62,890 bases of DNA, taken from contig JAFUCO010000046.1 of assembly GCA_017459635.1 (NCBI GenBank), positions 1 through 62,890 on the forward strand, written 5' to 3'. The number at the start of each line of letters is the position of its first letter. Position 1 is the first letter of the stretch. A program made the translations under genes and the position numbers. This document shows, in pieces, positions 50,984 through 61,221 of the stretch. A model generated the notes under the pieces. The model was not told the DNA's origin, did not search any database, and saw only the letters and a list, made by a program, of their open reading frames with translations. Origin of the DNA: Blautia sp. Lineage in GTDB: Bacteria; Bacillota; Clostridia; Lachnospirales; Lachnospiraceae.

Positions 50984-51997
50984 ATGAAAAGAAAAAGACT
51001 ACTTGCCATTCTGGCGGTTGCAACGGCGTTTTCGTACGTTCTGTCCGCCTGCAGTGTGGGGGGCGACAAGCCCAATAAGGAACAGGTTATAGTGGAAGAG
51101 ACTGTTGAAGAATCTACTCCGACACCGGAACCGTCTCCGACAGAGGAGCCTCAGGTATGGGAGCCGGTATACACATCTCAGGACGGAAGCATGTCTATAG
51201 AGATGCCTGACCAGACCTGGTCGAACAAGACGGATGCCAACGGGATCGTCAGCATCGAATCCGACAGCGGCAAAATTGTCATAATCCATGGAAAGGATGA
51301 GGACATGGATACCCTTGTCCTGCCTGATTCAGAGGATATGGCCATTACGCTTGAAAAAGCGAAGGAGCTTGAGGACGGCGAGTTCGAGGTCATGAACTAC
51401 AGCAACCGTGATCAGAACGGCGCGAATGTGATCTACTATACAGTCAGCTACAGCAACACTGAAAAGAGTGACGGGGTTTACAGGGAGATCGTCAAGTATA
51501 TCAGCAATGCCGATGAATATTATGAGATTACCGGTGACCTTACTACGGATGATGAGGAGATGGCCGGAAAGGTCATTACGGCTGTAAACAGCTTCAAGAT
51601 CCTTGGCGCATCATCTCTTGCAGGCACAGGCGAGACTGCGCAGGATGATGGCCGCGAAGCCCTTTCGCCGGAAGACGGGACAGAGGATGGCACTTCTGAA
51701 GGCGAGCTGGTTGACGCAGAACCGGCGGATGATTCTTCAGGATCAGACGGCTATACTGACGGCTATTCCGATGATGATCTGGCAGATACAAACCGTACAC
51801 GTACTATCTACCTTGACAGTGATGTCGGAATTGTCATAACAAACAATGATGACGGTACCTGGTCGGATGAGAACGGAAATGTATACACCTTTGATTCTTC
51901 GGATGATTCGATCGTGCGGAATCAGGATGACGTTGACTACTTCTATAATGGAGAACCCGGAAACGTCCGTTACATGTACAGAACTGAGGGAGAATAA
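50984..51997 (+). CDS. Acidic lipoprotein of unknown function
   Basis: A 337-residue lipoprotein with a canonical lipobox LSAC (Cys23), a short Pro/Glu/Thr spacer (TPTPEPSPTEEPQ), then a domain of about 170 residues. The domain (VYTSQDGSMSIEMPDQTWSN ... KVITAVNSFKIL) resembles surface PsbP-like or DUF-type folds found in clostridial lipoproteins. An Asp/Ser/Glu-rich linker and a small C-terminal module (YLDSDVGIVITNNDDGTWSDENGNVYTF) follow. No enzymatic motif is seen. AAGGAGG is 5 bases before the ATG. Two hairpins follow, so it is probably monocistronic. Confidence 0.82.
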   Translation: MKRKRLLAILAVATAFSYVLSACSVGGDKPNKEQVIVEETVEESTPTPEPSPTEEPQVWEPVYTSQDGSMSIEMPDQTWSNKTDANGIVSIESDSGKIVIIHGKDEDMDTLVLPDSEDMAITLEKAKELEDGEFEVMNYSNRDQNGANVIYYTVSYSNTEKSDGVYREIVKYISNADEYYEITGDLTTDDEEMAGKVITAVNSFKILGASSLAGTGETAQDDGREALSPEDGTEDGTSEGELVDAEPADDSSGSDGYTDGYSDDDLADTNRTRTIYLDSDVGIVITNNDDGTWSDENGNVYTFDSSDDSIVRNQDDVDYFYNGEPGNVRYMYRTEGE

Positions 51998-52003
51998 AAA
52001 CCG

Positions 52004-52124
52004 GGGGTAAAAAAGTTTACTTTTTTGCCACCCTTTGCCCCCCTTTTCCCCGGGCATGCTTTTTTGGTTATCCTCGAGGACCAGGGCTGTGAAAAAAGTA
52101 AAACTTTTTTCACAGCCCTTTTTA
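52004..52124 (+). terminator. Paired terminators after the lipoprotein gene
   Basis: GGGTAAAAAAGT pairs with ACTTTTTTGCCACCC (52006-52035). AGGGCTGTGAAAAAAGT pairs perfectly with ACTTTTTTCACAGCCCT (52083-52119), followed by TTTTAT. The second is nearly identical to the ABC-operon terminator at 39984. Confidence 0.85.
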
Positions 52125-52147
52125 TCTTGATGAGGTTGTACAGGAGA

Positions 52148-52218
52148 GATGACAGGGTTTGGGTGCAAATCTGAAAGGGGAAGATGACAGGGTTTGGGGT
52201 GCGGATCAGAAAGGAATT
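52148..52218 (+). repeat. 35-bp direct duplication carrying a ribosome-binding region
   Basis: GATGACAGGGTTTGGG starts copies at 52148 and 52183. Each copy continues with a CTGAAAGG/ATCAGAAAGG purine-rich site. The second is the ribosome binding site of the methyltransferase; the first precedes a decoy ATG at 52184. Confidence 0.75.
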
Positions 52219-52222
52219 GGCT

Positions 52223-52999
52223 ATGAGTGCTTATGAGGAATTTGCCAGGGTTTATGATTTGTTTCAGGATAATGTTGATTATGGGGCCTGGGCGGGATAT
52301 ATTTATGGGAAGCTTAAGCGGTTTGGTATAAATGATGGCCTTGTTCTGGATCTTGGATGCGGAACGGGGACTATGACGGAGCTGCTTGCGGGATTTGGAT
52401 ATGATATGACCGGGGTTGACGGGTCGGAGGAGATGCTGCTGCTGGCGGCGCAGAAGAGGGAAGAGTCGGGGCATGATATCCTTTATCTTCAGCAGGACAT
52501 GGCAGGATTTGAGCTTTATGGTACTGTCAGGGCTGTTGTCAGCTCCTGTGACTCACTCAACTACCTTCTTGAGGAGGAGGAACTTCTTACTGCCTTCAGG
52601 CTGGTGAATAATTATCTTGATCCCGGAGGAATCTTTATATTTGACATTAACACGGTATACAAATACCGTGAGCTTCTGGGGGATTCCACCATAGCTGAAA
52701 ACCGTGAGGAGGGCAGCTTTATCTGGGAGAACTATTTTGATGAAGAGAGCATGATTAATGAGTATGATCTGACTCTGTTCCTTCTTAGGGAGGATGGTCT
52801 ATATGAAAGATCGGAGGAGGTTCATTACCAGAGGGCCTGGAAGAAGGAGGATATATGCCGGCTGCTCAAAGAAGCCGGGCTTGAACTCCTGGAAATACAT
52901 GCTGCATATACAGATGAAGAGCCGGAAGAAAACACAGATCGGCTTATATTCATTGCGCGGGAGAAGGGTAAAATCTTTTCAGGTGAAGACGCCGTATGA
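52223..52999 (+). CDS. Class I SAM-dependent methyltransferase
   Basis: A 258-residue methyltransferase with motif I VLDLGCGTGTMTELL, an acidic residue in GVDGSEEML (motif II) and ILYLQQDMAGFEL (motif III). The C-terminal half (SFIWENYFDEESMINEYDLTLF) is that of a common Firmicutes group often annotated only as methyltransferase domain protein. The acceptor is unknown. AAAGGA lies 7 bases upstream of the ATG at 52223. It ends 28 bp before hslO and probably shares its transcript. Confidence 0.88.
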   Translation: MSAYEEFARVYDLFQDNVDYGAWAGYIYGKLKRFGINDGLVLDLGCGTGTMTELLAGFGYDMTGVDGSEEMLLLAAQKREESGHDILYLQQDMAGFELYGTVRAVVSSCDSLNYLLEEEELLTAFRLVNNYLDPGGIFIFDINTVYKYRELLGDSTIAENREEGSFIWENYFDEESMINEYDLTLFLLREDGLYERSEEVHYQRAWKKEDICRLLKEAGLELLEIHAAYTDEEPEENTDRLIFIAREKGKIFSGEDAV

Positions 53000-53027
53000 T
53001 ACTATTTAAATATATGGAGGACAGGAT

Positions 53028-53906
53028 ATGAGTGACTATATTATCAGGGCGATGGCTGCAAACCAGCAGATCCGTGCTTTTGCGGCTGTGACGCGGGACA
53101 TGGTGGAAACGGCCAGGCAGGATCATAACACAAGCCCGGTCGCGACGGCAGCCCTGGGAAGGCTTCTGACAGGCGGAGCCATGATGGGGACAATGATGAA
53201 AGGGGAAAAGGATATCCTGACCATACAGGTCAGGGGTGACGGGCCGATAGGCGGCATCACTGTGACATGTGACTCTCAGGGAAGGGCCAAGGGTTATGTG
53301 AACAATCCTGACGTCATCCTGCCAGCAAACGACAGGGGAAAGCTGGACGTGGGCGGTGCTGTCGGACACGGTTACCTGCAGGTGATAAAGGACATGGGCC
53401 TTAAGGAACCGTACATAGGGCAGGTAGACCTGCAGACAGGTGAGATAGGAGATGATCTGACCTACTACTTTGTCACAAGTGAGCAGGTGGCTTCGGCCGT
53501 CGGGCTGGGAGTACTGATGAACCGTGACAATACGGTCAGCCGTGCCGGAGGTTTTATTGTACAGCTGATGCCTTTTGCGGATGAAGAGGTGATCTCGCGC
53601 CTTGAACAGAACATCGGCCGTATAAAGTCGGTCACGGAACTGCTGACACAGGAGAATACTGCCGAGTATCTGCTCTCGCAGGTGCTTGACGGCTTTGATA
53701 TCGAGATAAGCGGAAGGACAGAGACGGAGTTTTACTGCAACTGCAGCAAAGAAAGGGTCGAAAAGGCGCTGATAAGCATAGGCCGTAAGGATCTGAACGA
53801 AATGATACAGGATGGAAAGCCTATTGAGATGAACTGTCATTTCTGCGGTAAAAAATATAATTTTACGGTAGAGGAACTGAAAGAGATCCTGCGCAGATGC
53901 CGTTAA
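53028..53906 (+). CDS. hslO: Hsp33 redox-regulated chaperone
   Basis: Holdase chaperone switched on by oxidants. The 292-residue protein has the N-terminal core (DYIIRAMAANQQIRAFAAVTRDMV) and the C-terminal zinc module with Cys237, Cys239, Cys270 and Cys273 (CNC and CHFC). Oxidation of these releases zinc and unfolds the linker to expose the client site. GGAGG lies 7 bases before the ATG. For an anaerobe this is a defence against oxygen and bleach-type stress. Confidence 0.96.
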   Translation: MSDYIIRAMAANQQIRAFAAVTRDMVETARQDHNTSPVATAALGRLLTGGAMMGTMMKGEKDILTIQVRGDGPIGGITVTCDSQGRAKGYVNNPDVILPANDRGKLDVGGAVGHGYLQVIKDMGLKEPYIGQVDLQTGEIGDDLTYYFVTSEQVASAVGLGVLMNRDNTVSRAGGFIVQLMPFADEEVISRLEQNIGRIKSVTELLTQENTAEYLLSQVLDGFDIEISGRTETEFYCNCSKERVEKALISIGRKDLNEMIQDGKPIEMNCHFCGKKYNFTVEELKEILRRCR

Positions 53907-53908
53907 GC

Positions 53909-54034
53909 TGCCGTGAACCGGTGCAATACGTGGTACTGGTAAAGAGAACTGCCGTGAACCGGTGCAATACAGTGGTACTGATGAAGAAAGCTGTCGGGAA
54001 TCGTGGGCAATAAAGTGGCACTGCTGAGGACGCA
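53909..54034 (+). repeat. 41/42-bp tandem repeat in the addB leader
   Basis: CTGCCGTGAACCGGTGCAAT starts copies at 53909 and 53950, and a diverged copy (CTGTCGGGAATCG) starts at 53992. Each has GTGGTACTG or GTGGCACTG near its end. The array fills the gap between hslO and addB up to the ribosome binding site. Confidence 0.85.
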
Positions 54035-54050
54035 CCCGGAGGGAGGGACT

Positions 54051-57000
54051 ATGGCACTTCAGTTTATTATCGGGGGATCGGGAACAGGAAAATCCCATAG
54101 GGCTTATGAAAGGATCATCCGGGAGGCACAGCGCTGCCCGGAAGTTCTTTATTATATTATAGTACCGGAACAGTTTACCATGCAGACCCAGAAGACCGTG
54201 GTAGAGATGAGTCCGGGCGGAGGTATTCTGAACATTGACGTTGTGAGCCTTACGAGGCTTGCGTACAGGGTCTTTGAAGAGACTGGCGGAGATTCTCTGA
54301 CAATGCTGGATGACATCGGTAAGAGCATGGTTATCCGGAAGCTTGCAGCTCAGAAGGAGAAGGATTACCCGTATCTTGGCAGCCAGATGCGAAAACCGGG
54401 CTGTCTTGATGAGGTCAAGTCGCTGATATCGGAATTCATGCAGTATGATATTTCTCCGGAGGATACTGCCGGGCTGGCGGAAAGGGCGGCAGAGAGAACG
54501 CTGTTGTCACTCAAGCTCAGGGACCTGAGCCGGCTTTACCGGGAGTTCCTTGATTATCTAAAGGACCGCTATATGACCGGGGAAGGGGTGATGGAGGAGC
54601 TTGCCGCGGCCATTGAAAAGTCGCAGCGGCTCAAAGGCAGCGTTGTGCTTCTTGACGGATTTACAGGGTTTACACCGGTGCAGCAGAAGGTTTTGAGAGC
54701 CCTTCTTGCGGCATGCCGTGACATGACGGTTACCGTCACAATGGATGAGGGTGAAAGAAAAAACACGGCCTGGTCCTTGTTCTCGATGAGCCGGAGAATG
54801 ATAAAGCAGCTCACATCCCTTACACGGGACATAAGTGAGCCGGTTATTTTAAAAGGAGGAGAAAAGACGCGCTTCAGTGAAGCCCCTGCCCTTGATTTCC
54901 TTGAGAAGAACCTTTTCAGGTATAACGGCAGGAGCTTTAATGGGGAGCCCGAAAACATACGGATGTTTGTCGCCGCGAATCCGGCGGACGAGATGGAGGA
55001 GACAGCCCGCAGAATATGCACTTTTGTCCGTAAAGAGGGACTTAAGTACGGCGACATGGCCGTGATAACCGGAAATATGGAAGAATACGCACCTGCAGCG
55101 CGGCAGGCATTTGAAGGCGCGGGGATCCCGTTTTTTATAGATGAAACGAAAAGCATTCTTGAGAATCCTCTGGTTGAATACCTGCGTGCATCGCTGGAGC
55201 TGATAGACAAAAGCTTCAGCTATGAGAGTGTGTTCCGCTATCTGAGGAGCGGGCTTACTGACATTACATCGGAGGAGACTGACCGGCTTGAGAATTATGC
55301 GAGAGCCCTCGGGATACGCAGTTTTAAAAGATGGAATGAGAAATGGGTGCGTGTATACCGCGGACAGGACCCGGCGGAGATGCTTAAGCTGAATGAAGCC
55401 CGTGAGAGATTCCTCTCGGAGGTAAGCGAACTCAGGGAAGGGCTTTCGGGCAGCAGTACGGTGGAGGATTACTGCACACAGCTTTTTGCCTTCCTCCGGA
55501 GAAACCGCATTCAGGAGAAAGTAAATGCTGCGAAGATTTCCTTCGGTGAGGCCGGTGACCGTGCGCGTGAGAAGGAATACGCTCAGGTGTACAGGATAGT
55601 GATAGATCTTTTCGACCGTATGGTCGCCATCATGGGGAACGAGAAGATGAGCCGGAGCGAGTTTATCAAGGTGTTGGACACCGGGCTCGGGAAGGCGAAG
55701 GTCGCGCTCATTCCTCCCGGACAGGATCAGGTGCTTGTGGGAGACATGGAACGCACAAGGCTCAGGGATGTAAGCGTGCTTTTTTTCGTCGGGGTGAATG
55801 AAGGAAATATTCCAAAGAATGTGTCTTCCGGAGGAATGCTCTCGGAGGCGGACAGGGATTATCTTGCGGAGGAGGGCATCGAGCTTGCCCCGGATCCTAA
55901 GGAGCAGATGAATATCCAGAGGTTTTACCTGTATCTCAACCTGACAAAACCCCGGAAGCAGCTGATACTTTCGTACAGCTGTGCAAACCAGAAGGGAGAA
56001 GCGCTCAGAAGCGCGTACCTCATAGGAAACCTTATGAATCTTTATCCGGCGCTTTCAGTAAAAAAGGCCGGAAAAGAGGAGGATCTTCTTCCTGAAAGAC
56101 CCGGAATGGGACTTATGTTCCTTGCGAGGGAGATGCCTTTTGAAGAGGGAGAGATGAGCCCTGAGACAGAGGAGCTTTTAAGGTGGTATCTGAGAAACAA
56201 GGACTTCAGGACCTCTGCAGAGAAGCTGGTAGAAGCTTCATTCATGAAAGCTCCCTCCGGGAGGATTCAGAGCACGGTGGCAAAAGCGCTTTATGGAGAT
56301 GTCCCGTTAAACGGCTCGACACGTCTGGAACGCTTTGCTGCCTGCGCGTGTGCGCATTTCCTCAGGTACGGGCTATCTCTGAAAGAGCGGAAGGAATATG
56401 AATTCAATTCGGCTGACCTGGGAAACCTGGTTCACAGTGTTCTTGAATACTTTGAGAAGGAACTGGCATCAGCCGGACTCTCTCTTCGCACGGTCGACGA
56501 TGAGACCCGGGATTCGCTTTTAGACCGGTGCCTTGATACGGCTGCCGCTGATTATGGCAATACCATACTTAAGAGCAGCGCAAGGAATGCCTGGATGGTA
56601 GAGCGGGCCAGGAAGATACTGCACAGGACTGTATGGGCGCTCACACAGCAGCTTAAGTGGGGACAGTTCGAGCCGGAGGGAGTGGAGATCGCCTTCCAGG
56701 GCGGCAGGATAGACCGACTTGATACCATGGTCGATAAGGAAAAGGTGTATGTAAAAGTCATCGACTATAAGACGGGAAATACCACCTTTGAACTGCTTAA
56801 GCTTTACCACGGCCTGCAGATACAGCTGGTTCTCTACCTGGATGCCGCAATGCAGATAGAAAAGACGAGGCATCCGGATAAGGAAGTGATCCCGGCAGGT
56901 ATCTTTTACTATAATGTGAAGGATCCGGTAATGGAAGGCTCTCTTTATGACGCTCCGGGAGAGATAGAGGATCAGATACTGAAAACTCTCAGGATGAACG

Positions 57001-57380
57001 GCCTGGTTACCTCCGACACAGATGTCATCAGGGCAATGGACAGCAGCTTTGTGTCTCTTCCGGTATCGGTATCCCTGAAAACCGGGGAGCTCGACAGCAG
57101 GTCCAGAAACCATGCTGCAAGCCCTGAGGAGTTTGATCTGATGGTCCGTTACGTAAAAGAGATGAGCCGGGAGAACCGCGGCAGGATTCTTGACGGAGAG
57201 ACTGCTGCTCATCCGTACCGCATGCAGCAGGAGACGCCATGCGATTACTGTCCATACAAGGGCTCATGCGGATTTGACAGAGGGATAAGAGGCTATTCGT
57301 ATAAAGACATACGTAAGATAGATAATTCAGGGCTCTGGAAGCTTATGGAGGAAAAAAGTGGGGATGGAGTGGACCAGTGA
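54051..57380 (+). CDS. addB: AddB helicase-nuclease subunit
   Basis: Subunit of the AddAB complex that processes double-strand breaks and recognises Chi. The 1109-residue protein has the Walker A GGSGTGKS near its N-terminus, a helicase-like body, and a C-terminal RecB-type nuclease (GRIDRLDT ... VKVIDYKTG). Cysteines in FAACACAHF and in CDYCPYKGSCGF mark the iron-sulphur staple around the nuclease. The start at 54051 (GGAGGG 7 bases upstream) replaces a 16-codon extension reaching into the leader repeats. It overlaps addA by 23 bp, so the two are translated together. Confidence 0.96.
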   Translation: MALQFIIGGSGTGKSHRAYERIIREAQRCPEVLYYIIVPEQFTMQTQKTVVEMSPGGGILNIDVVSLTRLAYRVFEETGGDSLTMLDDIGKSMVIRKLAAQKEKDYPYLGSQMRKPGCLDEVKSLISEFMQYDISPEDTAGLAERAAERTLLSLKLRDLSRLYREFLDYLKDRYMTGEGVMEELAAAIEKSQRLKGSVVLLDGFTGFTPVQQKVLRALLAACRDMTVTVTMDEGERKNTAWSLFSMSRRMIKQLTSLTRDISEPVILKGGEKTRFSEAPALDFLEKNLFRYNGRSFNGEPENIRMFVAANPADEMEETARRICTFVRKEGLKYGDMAVITGNMEEYAPAARQAFEGAGIPFFIDETKSILENPLVEYLRASLELIDKSFSYESVFRYLRSGLTDITSEETDRLENYARALGIRSFKRWNEKWVRVYRGQDPAEMLKLNEARERFLSEVSELREGLSGSSTVEDYCTQLFAFLRRNRIQEKVNAAKISFGEAGDRAREKEYAQVYRIVIDLFDRMVAIMGNEKMSRSEFIKVLDTGLGKAKVALIPPGQDQVLVGDMERTRLRDVSVLFFVGVNEGNIPKNVSSGGMLSEADRDYLAEEGIELAPDPKEQMNIQRFYLYLNLTKPRKQLILSYSCANQKGEALRSAYLIGNLMNLYPALSVKKAGKEEDLLPERPGMGLMFLAREMPFEEGEMSPETEELLRWYLRNKDFRTSAEKLVEASFMKAPSGRIQSTVAKALYGDVPLNGSTRLERFAACACAHFLRYGLSLKERKEYEFNSADLGNLVHSVLEYFEKELASAGLSLRTVDDETRDSLLDRCLDTAAADYGNTILKSSARNAWMVERARKILHRTVWALTQQLKWGQFEPEGVEIAFQGGRIDRLDTMVDKEKVYVKVIDYKTGNTTFELLKLYHGLQIQLVLYLDAAMQIEKTRHPDKEVIPAGIFYYNVKDPVMEGSLYDAPGEIEDQILKTLRMNGLVTSDTDVIRAMDSSFVSLPVSVSLKTGELDSRSRNHAASPEEFDLMVRYVKEMSRENRGRILDGETAAHPYRMQQETPCDYCPYKGSCGFDRGIRGYSYKDIRKIDNSGLWKLMEEKSGDGVDQ

Positions 57381-60300
57381 CCAGAAAAAGGTCATCACAT
57401 TAAGAAATAAAAGCATTCTTGTGAGTGCGGCGGCTGGTTCAGGCAAGACGGCTGTGCTCGTTCAGCGCATAATGCAGAAGCTTACGGATCCTGTGGCTCC
57501 GGTATCTGTTGACAGGCTTCTTATCATGACCTTCACAAGGGCGGCCGCCGGAGAGATGAAAGAGAGACTGCAGAGAGCCATCGAAAAGGCTCTCGCCGCG
57601 GATCCCGGAAATGACCATCTCCAGAAACAGCTTATGCTGCTTCATATGGCACAGATCACCACGATAGACGGCTTCTGCGGATGGATACTCCGCAACTATT
57701 TTCATCTTATCGGGCTTGACCCCGGCTACCGGGTGGCTGATGAGGGAGAGCTGGTTCTGCTTAAGCAGGATACGGCCAGGAAGGTGATGGATGAATTTCA
57801 TGATGAAAATGATCCGGAATTCAGACATATGCTGGATTCTCTTTGCACCGGAAGAACAGATGAGAGTCTGCAGAAAGAAATACTGCGTGTCTATGAGAAA
57901 GCGATGAGCAGTCCAGACCCTGAGGGATGGCTTGATGAGTGCCTGAAGGGCTTCGATGCCGGAAATGCGGAAGAGATGGCCGGGCTGCCCTGGATGGAGC
58001 TTCTGTGGAAAACAGTTTCTTCGGAACTCTCAGGGCTTCGGGAGAACATGGAATATGCCCGCGGCCTGTGCCTTTCTCCGGACGGCCCGTATCACTTTGA
58101 AGACGGCATTAACGACGGGCTTGAATATATAAGAACCTTATGCCGCCTGTGTGGTGCGCGAAATTATGACGGAATGGTCAGCTTTCTGGCAGATAATAAG
58201 TTCCCCGAGCTCTCGCGCAAAAGGCCGAAGGGGATCGATGATGACCTTAAACAGGCGGTATCGTCAATGCGAAATGAGACAAGGGCAGAGGTGGACGACC
58301 TGCGAAAATCATATTTTTTAACTGATCTTGAGGAAACTGCCGGGCTTCTTAAGATCAGCCGCCGGCCGGTTGAGATGCTTCTTAAGGTCGTAAGGAGATT
58401 CATGGAAAGGTTCTCACAGGAAAAGCGGGAGAAGAACATCCTTGATTTTACCGATATGGAGCATATGGCTCTACGGATCCTTTCACCGGGCGAAGGTGAA
58501 ACCGGGGGATCTGTGGCGGCCCGGGAGCTTTCGGAAAAATTTGACGAGGTCATGATAGACGAATATCAGGACAGCAATATGGTGCAGGAGCTCATTGCAA
58601 GGTACGTATCCGGCTGGGTGCAGAAGCGGCACAATATTTTCATGGTCGGGGATGTAAGGCAGAGCATATACCGTTTCCGGCTGGCGCGGCCTGATCTTTT
58701 TATCGGCAAGTACCGGAGCTTTTCGAAGGAAGACGGGGATGATGTGAAGGAGATAAGGGTCGATCTTGGCCGGAACTTCAGAAGCCGGCCTGAGGTGCTT
58801 ACCGCAGTGAATTACATCTTCAGGCAGATAATGGGGAGCGACCTTGGAGGGATCGATTATGGCGAGGATGAATCTCTCCATCCGGGAGCTGTTTTTCCGG
58901 AAGGGCAGGAGCCTTCCTTTCCGGTCACGGAGCTGCTGCTCATAAAGAAAGATGATCCGCTTGTACAGGATGAGGAGGAGGCAAGGACAGAGCGCGAGCT
59001 TGAGGCCATGCTGGTCGCGGAGAGGATACGCGGACTTGTCGGAAAACAGGTGATCTATGACAGGGATGAGGGCGGATACAGGCCTGTCAGATACGGGGAT
59101 ATCGCTGTCCTGCTTAGAAGCTTTACGGGATGGGCGGAGACATTTTTGGAAGTGTTTGCGTCCAGAGGAATTCCGGCTTATGCGGCGTCGAGGAGCGGGT
59201 ATTTCTCCGCTTCCGAAGTGGTGAATGTGCTCAACTTTCTCAGGATAACCGATAATCCCAGGCAGGATATACCTCTTCTGGGAGTACTTAAGTCGCCGAT
59301 GGTTTCCTGCACAGACGAGGAGCTGGCGCTCCTGCGCGTGAAATATAAGGATGGCATGCTGATCGACAGTATATATGCTTTTATTGCTGATGAAGACAGC
59401 GGGGCTTTGAAAAAGCAGGCGGAGGATCTGTCGGACTTACGCATGACAGGACTGGCGGATGAAAATGATGAAAATGGCGACCCCGGGGAGGAGCAGATGG
59501 AAGGTGCTTCGCCGCTCCGAAAGAAGCTTGCGGATTTCTGCGCTTTGCTTGAGCATTTCCGGGAAGCGGCCGTCTTTACACCGGTGCATCAGCTTATACG
59601 GGACATCCTGCGGGATACAGGTTACGGGATGCTGCTCAGGGCTATGCCGGACGGAGCGAAAAAAAGCGCCAATGTCATGATGCTGTGTGAAAAAGCCCTT
59701 GAATATGAAAAAACCAGCTACCATGGGCTGTTCCATTTTATCAGATACATAGAGAACCTTCACAAATATGAGGTGGATTTCGGCGAAGTCAGCCTTTCGG
59801 GAGAAGGTGAAGGGGCAGTAAGGCTTATGACCATCCACAAGAGCAAGGGCCTTGAGTTCCCGATAGTGTTCGTTTCGGGACTCGGTAAGGGGTTCAACTT
59901 CATGGATGCCAACGAACCGCTGCTTGTAGATGCCGATCTTGGTATTGCGACGGACGCAATACTTCCTGAAAGGTCCCTCCGGGTGCCTTTCCTTAAGAGA
60001 CGCATAACCCGGGACCACATCGTGGCTGAAAACAACGGCGAAGAGCTGAGGGTGCTTTATGTAGCCCTGACGCGCGCGGTTGAAAAGCTGATAATGACAG
60101 GCTCTATAGGAAACTTTGATAAGAAGATCGAAAAGCTCAGAAGCATTTCCGGCCGTGAACGCGAGCTGCTGCCCCTTACGGAAAGACAGAAGGCCCGAAG
60201 CTTTCTTGACTTTATCCTTCCGGCACTTGCCGGGCACAGATGCATGGACAGTGTATTTGCTTCCCAGGGGATATTTCCGGGGAAAAATCCTCTGCTCCAT

Positions 60301-61164
60301 GATGATCCTTCTGAATTTGATGTCAGGATATGTGATATCAAGGAGCTTATAAAGGATGAGGCGTCCTCTCTTGTGAGGGACATCTATGCTTTACAGTACC
60401 TGAGAGAGACGGATCCGGAGCAGACAGTATCCCCTGAGATAAGGGAGGAACTTGAAAAAAGATTCTCCTATGTCTATCCATATACTAAGCTTTCAGGGAT
60501 CCCGGTCAAGATGACGGTGTCCGAGCTTAAAAAGCGGAGTTACCATGACGACGAGGAGCTTGAGTATTCTAAAGAGGAGGAGCCGGTGATCCCGCTGATC
60601 CCGGATTTCCTGCAGGGTGAGAAGGAAGAGCTTCTCACAGGCAGCAGCCGGGGAACCGCCTACCACAGAGTCATGGAGTGCCTGGACTACAGCCGGGACA
60701 TTGCTTCTGATGAGGATGTGCGCGCTCAGATTGAAGGACTTGTAATTGAGAAAAAGCTGGGAGTCAAAGAGGCAGAATGTATTATAGCAGAAGATATAGT
60801 TACATTTGCGGCCTCGGATCTTGGAAGAAGGATGGCTGAAGCAGCAGGGAAAGGTGTACTTAAAAGAGAACAGCCTTTTATGATGCAGGTCCCGGCTTTA
60901 TCTATCGACCCGTCATGGGAAGCAGGAGAAAATGTGCTGATTCAGGGAATAATCGATGCGTATTTTTTCGAAGATGAGGATATTGTGCTGGTGGATTATA
61001 AGACGGACCGTGTTTACGGATCAAGGGGAGCGGAGAAGCTGGTCAGCCTTTATCACACGCAGCTTAGCGACTATGCAGCCGCCCTGGAACGGCTGACCGG
61101 AAGAAGGGTGAAGGAGAAGTATATCTGGTCCTTCACCCTGGGACGGGAGATCCTTCTGCGATAG
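57358..61164 (+). CDS. addA: AddA helicase-nuclease subunit
   Basis: Motor and second nuclease subunit of AddAB. The 1268-residue UvrD-like protein shows Walker A SAAAGSGKT, motif II in IDEYQDSN, motif III MVGDVRQSIYRFRLA, motif V MTIHKSKGLEFPIV, motif VI VLYVALTRAVEKLI, and a C-terminal nuclease motif GIIDAYFFEDEDIVLVDYKTD. The start is GTG at 57358 with GGAGG 6 bases upstream; the ATG at 57364 lies further than usual from that site. It begins inside addB. Confidence 0.97.
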   Translation: MGMEWTSDQKKVITLRNKSILVSAAAGSGKTAVLVQRIMQKLTDPVAPVSVDRLLIMTFTRAAAGEMKERLQRAIEKALAADPGNDHLQKQLMLLHMAQITTIDGFCGWILRNYFHLIGLDPGYRVADEGELVLLKQDTARKVMDEFHDENDPEFRHMLDSLCTGRTDESLQKEILRVYEKAMSSPDPEGWLDECLKGFDAGNAEEMAGLPWMELLWKTVSSELSGLRENMEYARGLCLSPDGPYHFEDGINDGLEYIRTLCRLCGARNYDGMVSFLADNKFPELSRKRPKGIDDDLKQAVSSMRNETRAEVDDLRKSYFLTDLEETAGLLKISRRPVEMLLKVVRRFMERFSQEKREKNILDFTDMEHMALRILSPGEGETGGSVAARELSEKFDEVMIDEYQDSNMVQELIARYVSGWVQKRHNIFMVGDVRQSIYRFRLARPDLFIGKYRSFSKEDGDDVKEIRVDLGRNFRSRPEVLTAVNYIFRQIMGSDLGGIDYGEDESLHPGAVFPEGQEPSFPVTELLLIKKDDPLVQDEEEARTERELEAMLVAERIRGLVGKQVIYDRDEGGYRPVRYGDIAVLLRSFTGWAETFLEVFASRGIPAYAASRSGYFSASEVVNVLNFLRITDNPRQDIPLLGVLKSPMVSCTDEELALLRVKYKDGMLIDSIYAFIADEDSGALKKQAEDLSDLRMTGLADENDENGDPGEEQMEGASPLRKKLADFCALLEHFREAAVFTPVHQLIRDILRDTGYGMLLRAMPDGAKKSANVMMLCEKALEYEKTSYHGLFHFIRYIENLHKYEVDFGEVSLSGEGEGAVRLMTIHKSKGLEFPIVFVSGLGKGFNFMDANEPLLVDADLGIATDAILPERSLRVPFLKRRITRDHIVAENNGEELRVLYVALTRAVEKLIMTGSIGNFDKKIEKLRSISGRERELLPLTERQKARSFLDFILPALAGHRCMDSVFASQGIFPGKNPLLHDDPSEFDVRICDIKELIKDEASSLVRDIYALQYLRETDPEQTVSPEIREELEKRFSYVYPYTKLSGIPVKMTVSELKKRSYHDDEELEYSKEEEPVIPLIPDFLQGEKEELLTGSSRGTAYHRVMECLDYSRDIASDEDVRAQIEGLVIEKKLGVKEAECIIAEDIVTFAASDLGRRMAEAAGKGVLKREQPFMMQVPALSIDPSWEAGENVLIQGIIDAYFFEDEDIVLVDYKTDRVYGSRGAEKLVSLYHTQLSDYAAALERLTGRRVKEKYIWSFTLGREILLR

Positions 61165-61221
61165 CGGGAGGACCCTTCGTGAAAGCAGAAGAACTTCTTC
61201 ATAACAGCGTGAGGGCCTTCT

